This document shows, piece after piece, positions 24,742 to 30,895 of a stretch of 35,694 nt of DNA (the stretch's first letter is position 1; each line of letters begins with the position of its first letter). The notes beneath the pieces are model-generated. The model had not been told where the DNA came from, searched no databases, and saw only the letters and a list, made by a program, of their open reading frames with translations. The stretch is from assembly GCA_024231375.1 (NCBI GenBank), contig JAAEQP010000028.1:1-35694 (forward strand), written 5' to 3'. This stretch comes from a bacterium. Its GTDB lineage: Bacteria > Hydrogenedentota > Hydrogenedentia > Hydrogenedentiales > SLHB01. The position numbers were made by a program, and so were the translations under genes.

Positions 24742-24995
24742 AAAAGGTCGGCAGATATATTATCAACGTGCTCATCAGCATTGACCAGCTAGGCAACTCG
24801 ATCCTGCTTGGCGATCCCGACGAAACCATCAGCTCGCGCATCGGGCGCATCAAGGTCAAGTGGGACGGCAGGATTCCGCGCTGGCGGGTATGCACGCGCA
24901 TGACGGACTGGTTCCTCGACAAGCTGGACCCGAACCACAGCATCGACGCGATAGAGGACGGCCAGGGCGACCGCGGGCTCGTGGACAAGCCGTAG
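24738..24995 (+). CDS. Conserved small phage protein
   Basis: An 85-residue protein with DQLGNSILLGDPDETISSRIG (about 16-36) and FLDKLDPNHSIDAIE (about 59-73). I recognise this arrangement from small uncharacterised phage proteins near lysis genes. No catalytic or membrane signature is clear; an N-terminal amphipathic or short hydrophobic stretch is present. Start overlaps the lipoprotein stop. A hairpin (24996-25015) lies right after its stop and likely ends this operon. Confidence 0.5.
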   Translation: MKKVGRYIINVLISIDQLGNSILLGDPDETISSRIGRIKVKWDGRIPRWRVCTRMTDWFLDKLDPNHSIDAIEDGQGDRGLVDKP

Positions 24996-25015
24996 GTGCG
25001 TGGATATTCACGCAC
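24996..25015 (+). terminator. Hairpin after the lysis-type operon
   Basis: GTGCGTG (24996-25002) pairs perfectly with CACGCAC (25009-25015) around a 6-base loop, directly after the stop codon. A weak T-rich stretch (TTTATTT) starts 6 bases later. Possible weak terminator; it precedes a likely promoter at 25127-25154. Confidence 0.4.
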
Positions 25016-25126
25016 GGCGGTTTATTTGTGATCGGTAATGCGCGCAAAGCCCCGCCGATTGGATTTCTGTAGCAAGTCGCGCATTCGCGGCACCTTACAC
25101 CAAGTGAAAAAAACCGAAAATAAATG

Positions 25127-25154
25127 TTGACTCGCGGGTTACGGGTGTTACTAT
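25127..25154 (+). promoter_or_regulatory. Sigma70-type promoter candidate
   Basis: TTGACT (25127-25132), 16-base spacer, TACTAT (25149-25154), in the 165-base gap that separates late lysis-type genes from small accessory genes. An alternative -10 is TATGTT (25152-25157) at 19-base spacing. With the first -10 box, transcription would begin at or near the ATG at 25161, giving a leaderless mRNA. No ribosome site stands between the box and that ATG. Confidence 0.45.
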
Positions 25155-25160
25155 GTTGGC

Positions 25161-25322
25161 ATGAAAGATAGGAAACCATCCGAGGGCAGCACGCTCGTAA
25201 GAATCTCGACCCCACTCTTCAACCGCCTGTCCCTCACCCGCGCATCTGAGGGCAGGACCATCCGCTGGCAGGTAGACCAGGCCGTGGCGCGCTGGCTCAA
25301 GTGGAGGGAGAAGCGGGCATGA
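25161..25322 (+). CDS. Small ribbon-helix-helix (Arc/CopG-like) protein
   Basis: A 53-residue basic protein: a short N-terminal tail, strand STLVRIST (about 10-17), helix PLFNRLSLTRASEG (about 18-31), turn, helix TIRWQVDQAVARWLKW (about 33-48). The RHH layout fits DNA-binding repressors that dimerise through the N-terminal strand. It sits first behind the promoter candidate and overlaps the next gene (ATGA), so it may autoregulate the accessory operon. No Shine-Dalgarno is visible. Very short, so homology cannot be certain. Confidence 0.6.
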   Translation: MKDRKPSEGSTLVRISTPLFNRLSLTRASEGRTIRWQVDQAVARWLKWREKRA

Positions 25323-25534
25323 CCCCCCTGCAACTAGCCGCCGCCGAGTGCGCGAACCATACGCCACGCGGGTGCATCAAGAACAAGATGACCACGTGCG
25401 TCGTCGGCACCACTCAGTGCCCCTACTTGGTCGAGACGGTATTCCCGATGGAGGCGTGGATCGACCGCCGCCGCAAGGGGCAATTCAAGGAAGCGCGGAT
25501 GCAGCACGCCAAACTGGAGCCCGCGAGCGCATGA
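25319..25534 (+). CDS. Small Cys-containing phage protein
   Basis: A 71-residue protein with four Cys residues: C11 in AAECAN, C19, C27 in MTTCVV and C34 in TQCPYL. These may bind zinc or an Fe-S cluster. I recognise the LAAAECAN pattern from small uncharacterised phage proteins. The C-terminal half is charged and helical. The start overlaps the RHH gene stop. Function unknown. Confidence 0.5.
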   Translation: MTPLQLAAAECANHTPRGCIKNKMTTCVVGTTQCPYLVETVFPMEAWIDRRRKGQFKEARMQHAKLEPASA

Positions 25535-25623
25535 GCACCCCCAGACACCCCTTTAAACGCCGCAGGATGACCCTAGAAGACGTCGGAGCACCCAACGCGG
25601 TACATTGTATAGGTCTGGAGTAG
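25531..25623 (+). CDS. Possible 30-residue peptide
   Basis: A short frame whose ATG overlaps the upstream stop (ATGA). It is basic at first (PRHPFKRRRM) and ends CIGLE. Tight coupling supports it, but length gives little evidence of coding. It may be a translated peptide or simply a spacer before 25655. Confidence 0.25.
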   Translation: MSTPRHPFKRRRMTLEDVGAPNAVHCIGLE

Positions 25624-25654
25624 CGATCAATCCTAGAGCGAAATAGAGGTCATT

Positions 25655-25840
25655 ATGAGAAAGACATGCAAGCGATGCGGACACATCTTCAACGCCGAGC
25701 AGGACCGCGACTTCTATTGCGGGGATTGTGCGGCGATTGTTGCGGCGAATAAAGCCGACTGGCACGAGAACTACGGCGGGTGGGGTCCGATGGTTGGCAA
25801 CGGGCGCAGGCGGTCGGCGCATCTGGGGGTGTCGAGATGA
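25655..25840 (+). CDS. Small zinc-ribbon protein
   Basis: A 61-residue protein with C5-K-R-C8 and C22-G-D-C25, a CxxC-x13-CxxC zinc ribbon (CKRCGHIFNAEQDRDFYCGDC). A short Trp/Gly-rich and basic tail follows. The start has AGAGG about 7 bases upstream, and the stop overlaps the next ATG. Likely a small nucleic-acid or protein-binding zinc protein; partner unknown. Confidence 0.6.
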   Translation: MRKTCKRCGHIFNAEQDRDFYCGDCAAIVAANKADWHENYGGWGPMVGNGRRRSAHLGVSR

Positions 25841-26454
25841 ATGATGGAAAGGGGAAAAGTATGAAGGGTTGGTGGTTTGGACCAGATAGGTTGACGAACG
25901 GAGACGGGCGCGTGGTTAGGAGTGGGCGCGTGCTAAAAGTCAAGGGCGCGTTGCGGATGTGCCGGAATGGGTTGCACTTTAGCCAGCACGCGCTCGACGC
26001 ACTGGCGTATGCGTCATGCTCTACGTTGTGGCGAGTAGAGGCCGTGGGCGAAGTTCTGCACGACGGCGACAAGTGCTGCACGAATGCGAGACTGCACATC
26101 GCCAAGATTAACGCGGAACCCATTCTGCGGAAGTTCGCGAGGATGTGTGCGCTCGATGTCATTGGCTTGTGGGATGCACCGGATGTTGTTGTTCGGTATC
26201 TCAGGACTGGCGACGAGTCTATAAGGGCCGCTGCTAGGGTCGCTGCTAGGGACGCTGCTAGGGCCGCTGCTAGGGACGCTGCTAGGGACGCTGCTAGGGA
26301 CGCTGCTTGGGCCGCTGCTTGGGACGCTGCTTGGGCCGCCGTTTGGGCCGCCGCTACCACTAAACAACGCAAACGCTTCGACAAAATGTGTCGTGCTGCA
26401 ATCGCGCGCACGCATCCGAGCGTGGGTGAGGGGAAGGAGTTACTACGCAAATGA
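25837..26454 (+). CDS. DUF7666-like phage protein with a 4-residue Ala repeat array
   Basis: A 205-residue protein (start 25837 overlapping the upstream stop; 25861, with GGAAAGGGG upstream, is possible). The N-terminal domain (VLKVKGALRMCRNGLHFSQ and LWRVEAVGEVLHDGDKCC, about 33-85) resembles the phage family usually annotated DUF7666; I am fairly but not fully sure of that name. Residues 130-173 are eleven four-residue repeats, seven starting with Arg (RDAA type) and four with Trp (WDAA type). A basic C-terminus follows. The array should be helical. Function unknown. Confidence 0.55.
   Translation: MNDGKGKSMKGWWFGPDRLTNGDGRVVRSGRVLKVKGALRMCRNGLHFSQHALDALAYASCSTLWRVEAVGEVLHDGDKCCTNARLHIAKINAEPILRKFARMCALDVIGLWDAPDVVVRYLRTGDESIRAAARVAARDAARAAARDAARDAARDAAWAAAWDAAWAAVWAAATTKQRKRFDKMCRAAIARTHPSVGEGKELLRK
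26224..26355 (+). repeat. Eleven 12-base tandem repeats (RDAA to WDAA)
   Basis: Units follow AGG GNC GCT GCT. Seven start AGG (Arg), then four start TGG (Trp), a one-base switch fixed midway. The high sequence identity between units suggests recent expansion by slippage, so copy number may differ between relatives. Confidence 0.85.
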
Positions 26455-26723
26455 CCGCCACCCGCCAAAGCATGATGACGCGCACGCAACTCATCGAGCA
26501 GTGCGATGCGAGCACGAACCTGATAAACGCGCTGTACCGCAAGATCGGTTTGCAATCGCAGCGCATCTGCCAACTTGAGGTGGACGTAACGCACCTGGAG
26601 ACGGCCCTGCGTGTGGCCGAGATGCACCTGAACCCGCCGCTGACGATCACGCCCACGCGCACGCTGGTGGAGGAGACAGGCGCATATGATAAAATACTTG
26701 CCCCAGCGCGAACTCGATTGTGA
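26451..26723 (+). CDS. Small helical protein, unknown
   Basis: A 90-residue protein overlapping the upstream stop (ATGA). A coiled-coil-like helix runs about 10-60 (TQLIEQCDASTNLINALYRK, then LEVDVTHLETALRVAEM), followed by a Pro/Thr-rich tail. No enzymatic motif. Possibly a small regulator or adaptor; no family recognised. Confidence 0.45.
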   Translation: MTATRQSMMTRTQLIEQCDASTNLINALYRKIGLQSQRICQLEVDVTHLETALRVAEMHLNPPLTITPTRTLVEETGAYDKILAPARTRL

Positions 26724-26781
26724 TCCCATCGCGGGAATGCAGGGGCGCATCACGGACGCGCAGAGGGGGCGGACAGTATGA
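26686..26781 (+). CDS. Possible 31-residue peptide
   Basis: An ATG at 26686, out of frame and overlapping the end of the upstream gene, with GGAGGAG about 9 bases upstream, encodes MIKYLPQRELDCDPIAG and a charged end. Its stop overlaps another ATG (26778) opening a 27-residue frame to 26861. The gap 26724-26874 holds no longer gene. Translation is suggested by the ribosome site and the ATGA coupling only. Confidence 0.3.
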   Translation: MIKYLPQRELDCDPIAGMQGRITDAQRGRTV

Positions 26782-26874
26782 AGTGTGAAGGACAAAGACG
26801 AATGGGCGGCGCGTTCACGCTGGGGCCGGTGACGTGGAGAAGCACGGCTGGAACACGGTAGATGGGGAGAAATT

Positions 26875-27192
26875 ATGACCACAAAAATATACGGGGCGTG
26901 GGACGACTTGGTTGAGTTTGAAGGCGATGTGTCTGGGGAGTTCGGGGCTTGCGGCACCGATGACCGCACCCACGGAGTTCTAGTAGTGTGCAGTGACGGC
27001 ACGCTGCTGGATGTCAAGTACGGCAAGGACCAACGCGCCATATGGGGCGTCAGGGTGATGCGTGGGGGAGACTACTTTGACCACCTTGACCCGTGTGACG
27101 ATGAGGACGCAACGCCATACTCTGACGTGGCCCACTTCCGCGATGGACTCAAGTGGGCATACGCGGCATCAGACTGGGAGAACGTAAGATGA
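26875..27192 (+). CDS. Conserved phage-type acidic protein, unknown
   Basis: A 105-residue acidic protein with GGGGAGA as ribosome site. The central GVLVVCSDGTLLDVKYG (about 38-54) and RAIWGVRVMRGGDYFDHLD (about 58-76), ending HFRDGLKWAYAASDW, form a beta-rich fold I associate with uncharacterised phage/prophage proteins. No catalytic residues apparent. Overlaps the next gene by ATGA. Function unknown. Confidence 0.5.
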   Translation: MTTKIYGAWDDLVEFEGDVSGEFGACGTDDRTHGVLVVCSDGTLLDVKYGKDQRAIWGVRVMRGGDYFDHLDPCDDEDATPYSDVAHFRDGLKWAYAASDWENVR

Positions 27193-27452
27193 CAACACTA
27201 GCCGACCAGCACCAGCACGCGCGGGATGCCAACAGCGGGGGCGGGTTGCCGATTCCGTGCGCGATCTCGTACCCCGACGTGGAGCGGACGCAGCGCAACA
27301 CCATCAGCCACCTCCGCACCGCGCTCACCTCCGCAACCGAGGACTGCCGCGAGCAGCAGCACAAGTGCCTCTTCTGGCGGCGCATGTTCCTGGCGGCGGT
27401 CGGACTCAACGCATTCACGTGGTATCTCGTGGCGCTGCGGGCGTGGGGGTGA
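27189..27452 (+). CDS. Small protein with C-terminal membrane span
   Basis: An 87-residue protein starting at the ATG that overlaps the upstream stop. A helical middle (VERTQRNTISHLRTALTSATEDCREQ, about 31-56 in part) leads to a C-terminal hydrophobic span (RMFLAAVGLNAFTWYLVAL, about 65-83). This tail-anchored topology could place it at the host inner membrane. No family recognised. Confidence 0.45.
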   Translation: MTTLADQHQHARDANSGGGLPIPCAISYPDVERTQRNTISHLRTALTSATEDCREQQHKCLFWRRMFLAAVGLNAFTWYLVALRAWG

Positions 27453-27453
27453 C

Positions 27454-28044
27454 ATGAAAGTTCTCGTAGCATGTGAGTTCAGCGGAATCGTGCGGGATGC
27501 CTTTCGCGCGCGCGGGCACGATGCCTGGAGTTGCGACATCCTCCCGTGTGAGGCGTCGGAGGAGTGGCACTATCGGGCTGACGTTAAGCACGTGCTTCCG
27601 ATTGGGTGGGACTTGATGATCGCGCACCCGCCGTGTACATACCTAACCAACGCGGGCGTATGTTGGCTTCATCGCGACCCACAGCGTTGGGGCGACATGG
27701 CGGAGGGGGCTGCGTTTTTCAAAGAACTGATGGATGCCGATATTCCGCAAATCGCCGTGGAAAACCCGATCATGCACAAGTACGCAGTTGAGATCATCGG
27801 GCGCCGCCAAGACCAAGTTGTGCAGCCGTGGATGTTCGGGCATCTGGAGAAAAAGGCTACATGCTTGTGGCTGAAGAACCTGCCACAACTTGTGCCGACC
27901 AGCGACCTGAAGGCGGACACGGACGCGCTGCCAAAGAACCAGCAGCAACGCCTTCACTACTTGCCACCAGGACCCAACCGCGCACGCGAACGAAGCCGAA
28001 CATACACAGGCATCGCCCGCGCAATGGCAGAGCAGTGGGGATAA
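27454..28044 (+). CDS. C5-cytosine-methylase-like phage protein (reduced)
   Basis: A 196-residue protein in the phage family usually called DNA methyltransferase-like. It starts MKVLVACEFSGIVRDAF (motif I-like, 7-17), has HPPC (58-61; Cys61 = motif IV-like), ENP (103-105; motif VI-like), PWMFGHLEKKATCLWLKNLP and RSRTYTGIARAMAEQWG at the end. The fold core is kept, but length is about half of a normal C5 methylase and no target-recognition domain is present. It may methylate with a partner or only bind DNA or AdoMet. It starts just after the previous stop. Confidence 0.6.
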   Translation: MKVLVACEFSGIVRDAFRARGHDAWSCDILPCEASEEWHYRADVKHVLPIGWDLMIAHPPCTYLTNAGVCWLHRDPQRWGDMAEGAAFFKELMDADIPQIAVENPIMHKYAVEIIGRRQDQVVQPWMFGHLEKKATCLWLKNLPQLVPTSDLKADTDALPKNQQQRLHYLPPGPNRARERSRTYTGIARAMAEQWG

Positions 28045-28045
28045 C

Positions 28046-28321
28046 ATGACAAGCAACCGCCCAACAAGACTGCACATCTCATACGGCATCGGAACTAAGT
28101 CGTTCGCCGGTCGCGTTTACGCCACCGCGCACAACGCCACTGGCATCTATATCGAAACGGGGTTTTACAGAACACGCGAAGACGCCATCGCGGAACTGCG
28201 CGCGGTCGTTGCCGAGGACATTGACCTGGTCGAACCAGACGAACACGAACACGCACAATCAGCCGCGCACGCAATCGCGGACACGCAACCAGACACGCAA
28301 ACAGGAGGGCACGATGGCTGA
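28046..28321 (+). CDS. Small protein, unknown
   Basis: A 91-residue protein. The N-terminal part (LHISYGIGTKSFAGRVYATA, then GFYRTREDAIAELRAVVAEDI) looks like a small alpha-beta fold, and the tail is disordered and rich in His, Gln and Ala. It follows the methylase-like gene by one base. Its stop lies inside the tiny leader frame at 28314. Family not recognised. Confidence 0.45.
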   Translation: MTSNRPTRLHISYGIGTKSFAGRVYATAHNATGIYIETGFYRTREDAIAELRAVVAEDIDLVEPDEHEHAQSAAHAIADTQPDTQTGGHDG

Positions 28322-28364
28322 GAGGAAAAGGATGAATTTGCGACTTAATGAGATTTCGGCTTGA
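28314..28364 (+). CDS. 16-residue leader-type ORF
   Basis: The frame MAERKRMNLRLNEISA has an excellent ribosome site (CAGGAGG, 6 bases upstream), overlaps the upstream stop, and ends in TGA inside TTGACA (28361-28366). It looks like the first strand of a ribbon-helix-helix protein cut short. It precedes the pseudoknot RNA and recT. It could be a leader peptide that couples translation to RNA folding, or the remnant of a lost regulator. Confidence 0.35.
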   Translation: MAERKRMNLRLNEISA

Positions 28365-28395
28365 CACGTAAACAGACATGAGTGAAGATGGGCGC

Positions 28396-28500
28396 GACGT
28401 AGGATGCTTGACATTATATCCAGAGCAGAGAGCGGGCCGTCAGGGCTGGGTGTTCATTATGAGCGTCCTACGTCAAACCTGGCGGGCCGCTCTCTTTTTT
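28396..28500 (+). ncRNA. Pseudoknot-type structured RNA ending in a U-tract
   Basis: Two inverted repeats interlock. Arm a GACGTAGGATGC (28396-28407) pairs with a' GCGTCCTACGTC (28463-28474): 12 pairs, one G-U. Arm b (28427-28444, starts AGAGAGCGG) pairs with b' (28478-28495, ends CCGCTCTCT): 18 positions with one mismatch and one G-U. The order a, b, a', b' is a pseudoknot, since a' lies in the loop of stem b. TTTTTT (28495-28500) follows stem b, as in intrinsic terminators. The structure fills the 208-base gap before recT. It may be a small RNA or an attenuator. TTGACA at 28361 and 28408 may be promoter elements, but no convincing -10 was seen. Confidence 0.6.
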
Positions 28501-28529
28501 GTGGGTAAAACATAACAAGGAGTGAGAGA

Positions 28530-29381
28530 ATGACCACTAAGGCAGTCACACTATACCAGAACATCAGCGACCCCATCGAAGCCATCGACAAGATGGGCGA
28601 GTGGATCGCGAAATCCGGCATGTTCGGATGCGACAAGGTCGAGCAGGGGCGCGTGATCGCGCTCGCGTGCTTGAGCGAACAGAAGTCCCCGCTCGAAATC
28701 ATCGGCACGTACCACATCATCGGCGGGCGGCTGCACAAGCGCGCGGACGCGATGCTGGCGGATTACCGGGCAGCGGGCGGCAAGGTGATATGGCTCAACG
28801 TGGGGGACGACGGCGAGAAGGCGGAAGCGAAGTTTGAGTGCGACGGGAACGCGCTCACGCTCCAGTACACCATCGAGGATGCGAAGCGCGCCGGCCTCGT
28901 CAAGCCGAAATCGAACTGGCAGAAAGATCCCGGCTCGATGCTTCGCGCCCGCCTCGTCACAAAGGCGTGCAGGATGCTGATGCCGCACGTCGCCATCGGC
29001 GGGGACACGAACGGGTCCGAGGATACAGCCGAGCCCGCGACCGCACAGGCTACGGGGGAGTTGTTGCAGAAGAAGGTGGACGAGTTGCACCCCAAGGATC
29101 AGGCGGTCGTCGTTGAGGCGCAGAAGGTTTTCGAGGGCGAGGTCATCGACGTTGAGGACGCAGACGGCAACAGCGCCATGACGGATGCGGTGGGCGAACT
29201 CATCGGAAAGATACACGACGAGGCCCAAGACTTCCTGCGGGCGAAGGGGTGGATCAACGACGACCAGGGTTACATCGACCTCTCGCTCAAGCACAAGACA
29301 GAGATCGTGGACCGTGGCGCCAAGTTCGTCAAGGCGGTCAAGGCGTGGGCGAAGAAGCAGGAAAAGGCGTCCAATGAGTGA
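28530..29381 (+). CDS. recT: RecT-like single-strand annealing protein
   Basis: A 283-residue protein preceded by CAAGGAG. The N-terminal half (FGCDKVEQGRVIALACLSEQ, then SPLEIIGTYHIIGGRLHKRADAM) followed by W130 and MLRARLVTKACRMLMPHVAIGG (137 onward) matches the RecT/Redbeta-type annealing family, which pairs complementary strands in phage recombination. A Glu/Asp-rich linker and helical tail (about 175-283) may contact the nuclease or SSB. The next gene, a Cas4/RecB-like nuclease, overlaps it. RecT-like proteins vary widely, so a more remote annealing family is possible. Confidence 0.7.
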   Translation: MTTKAVTLYQNISDPIEAIDKMGEWIAKSGMFGCDKVEQGRVIALACLSEQKSPLEIIGTYHIIGGRLHKRADAMLADYRAAGGKVIWLNVGDDGEKAEAKFECDGNALTLQYTIEDAKRAGLVKPKSNWQKDPGSMLRARLVTKACRMLMPHVAIGGDTNGSEDTAEPATAQATGELLQKKVDELHPKDQAVVVEAQKVFEGEVIDVEDADGNSAMTDAVGELIGKIHDEAQDFLRAKGWINDDQGYIDLSLKHKTEIVDRGAKFVKAVKAWAKKQEKASNE

Positions 29382-30411
29382 GCACCACTCCCAATTTGCA
29401 CCATCATCATTCCCCGCCCTCCGCGAGTGCCCGTGCTTTCGCGGGGGCGTGGAGTCGGACGCAGCCTCGCGTGGGACATTCCTGCACGAAGCGTTCGCAC
29501 TCATGCTCAAGGGCGAGGACGCGCCCGATGGCGTGGAGCCGGACGAACTCGCGGGGTTGGAGTGGGCGAGGGACTACGTTGACGTGCATCGCGACTCCGA
29601 CGCACCGCTTGAAGTCGAGCAGCGCGTGGAGTTCCTGGGCGAGGATTTCGAGGTGATCTATTTCGGAACCGCGGACGCCATCGGGGGCGCGCACTTCTTC
29701 GACCTCAAGACCGGACGCAAGCGCGACACCTACCGCTACCAGATGCTTGGCTATGCCGCCGCGATCATGCAGCGCGACAGCCTCGACAATGTCACCGTCC
29801 ACGAATTATACAGTGCAATCCAGTACGCAACCTCGTACAATGTGCAGGACGTGGATGCGCTCTCGACCATCAACGACATCATCGCTACCGTCCACGATCC
29901 CGACAAGCAGCCGCAACCGTGCGACTTCTGCAACTGGTGCGCGGACGCGGCTACGTGCCCCGCCCTGAACGAACGGGCGCTGGCAGTAATGGACGGGCGC
30001 GACGATTGGGCGCTTGAGAACTACGCGACGAGCGAGATCCTGGCCCCGTCCGAGATGGCGAAGGCACTCGCACTCGCGAAGCAGCTTGAGCAGTGGTGCA
30101 AGAGCGTGACGTACCACGCAAAGGAACTCGCGAAGAATGGTGTGGAGATACCTGGATGGGAGGAGCGCGAGCGCACGGTGCGCGAAATCAAGGACTTACC
30201 CGAAGCATGGAAACTGAGCGGCATCCCACAGGAAGAGTTCCTGAAATGCTGCAAGGTCAAACTGGGGGATCTCGAAAAGGCGTATGCGAAGGCGCACGAC
30301 ATCAAGCCCACGCCGGCGAAGAAGCGCATGGCCGAGGCACTCGATGCAGTGACGAAAACAACAACACAGCGGACTCTTTCTGCTGTAAAAAAGGAGGCAG
30401 TAGATGCCTAA
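29374..30411 (+). CDS. PD-(D/E)XK nuclease with Fe-S cluster (Cas4/RecB-like, DUF2800-type)
   Basis: A 345-residue protein. The start at 29374 overlaps the recT end; the open frame extends upstream but only over recT. HEAF (38-41), GTADAIGG (Asp101) and DLKTG (Asp110-x-Lys112) followed by YRYQMLGY form the nuclease core. An N-terminal CPC (19-21) and C183, C186, C189 and C195 (Cx2Cx2Cx5C) should hold a [4Fe-4S] cluster as in Cas4 and AddB. It probably resects DNA ends for RecT. The C-terminal 130 residues are helical and charged. Its stop overlaps the SSB-like start. Confidence 0.75.
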   Translation: MSEHHSQFAPSSFPALRECPCFRGGVESDAASRGTFLHEAFALMLKGEDAPDGVEPDELAGLEWARDYVDVHRDSDAPLEVEQRVEFLGEDFEVIYFGTADAIGGAHFFDLKTGRKRDTYRYQMLGYAAAIMQRDSLDNVTVHELYSAIQYATSYNVQDVDALSTINDIIATVHDPDKQPQPCDFCNWCADAATCPALNERALAVMDGRDDWALENYATSEILAPSEMAKALALAKQLEQWCKSVTYHAKELAKNGVEIPGWEERERTVREIKDLPEAWKLSGIPQEEFLKCCKVKLGDLEKAYAKAHDIKPTPAKKRMAEALDAVTKTTTQRTLSAVKKEAVDA

Positions 30412-30850
30412 ATATGTGTCAACAGGAGAAAGCGCGCGCCCCCCTGCGGTGTTGCTACCCGTGGGGCAATACGCGTTTGAGGTCGCGGAAAAAGACACAG
30501 AGGAGGGAATCAGTCAGGCGGGCAACGACAAGATCACCGTGCATCTCGTGGTGGATGGCGGCGAACTGGGCGTTGCCCATGTATGGGAGTCGCTGACGTT
30601 CTCAGAGAACTCGTTCTGGAAGATTGACGCGTTCATGGCGTCAACCGGACACGCGCTCAAGAAGGGCGAGGAGATCGAGTTAACCGCCGAGGACTGCATC
30701 GGTCGCAAGGGGTGGGTATCCCTGAAGATCGAGGAGTACGACAAGAAGGAGCGAAACCGGGTGGACATGTTCATCAACCCGCCTGCCGACGCCCCCAGTA
30801 CGGACGACGAGCCCGCGGATGCGGACGACAGTGACGACCTGAAATTCTAA
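30404..30850 (+). CDS. SSB-like protein with acidic tip
   Basis: A 148-residue protein with a strong ribosome site AAGGAGG (30391-30397). The central region is beta-rich (NDKITVHLVVDGGELG, then KGWVSLKIEEYDKKERNRVDMF) as in phage DUF669/OB-fold DNA-binding proteins. The C-terminus is a disordered acidic tail ending DDSDDLKF, like the SSB tip that recruits partners. It lies between nuclease and primase-helicase. Its first eight residues, MPKYVSTG, are identical to those of the next protein. Confidence 0.6.
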   Translation: MPKYVSTGESARPPAVLLPVGQYAFEVAEKDTEEGISQAGNDKITVHLVVDGGELGVAHVWESLTFSENSFWKIDAFMASTGHALKKGEEIELTAEDCIGRKGWVSLKIEEYDKKERNRVDMFINPPADAPSTDDEPADADDSDDLKF

Positions 30851-30895
30851 CCGACCTCACGTGGGGCGCGCATACGGAAACACGCGCACTATCTT

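Noticed and set aside
28408..28419. TTGACATTATAT as a complete promoter
   Set aside because: The AT-rich box is adjacent to TTGACA, not at the normal 16-18 base spacing; only a -35 is possible.
30598..30610. GTTCTCAGAGAAC palindrome
   Set aside because: Inside the SSB-like coding sequence; only one copy, probably coding chance.
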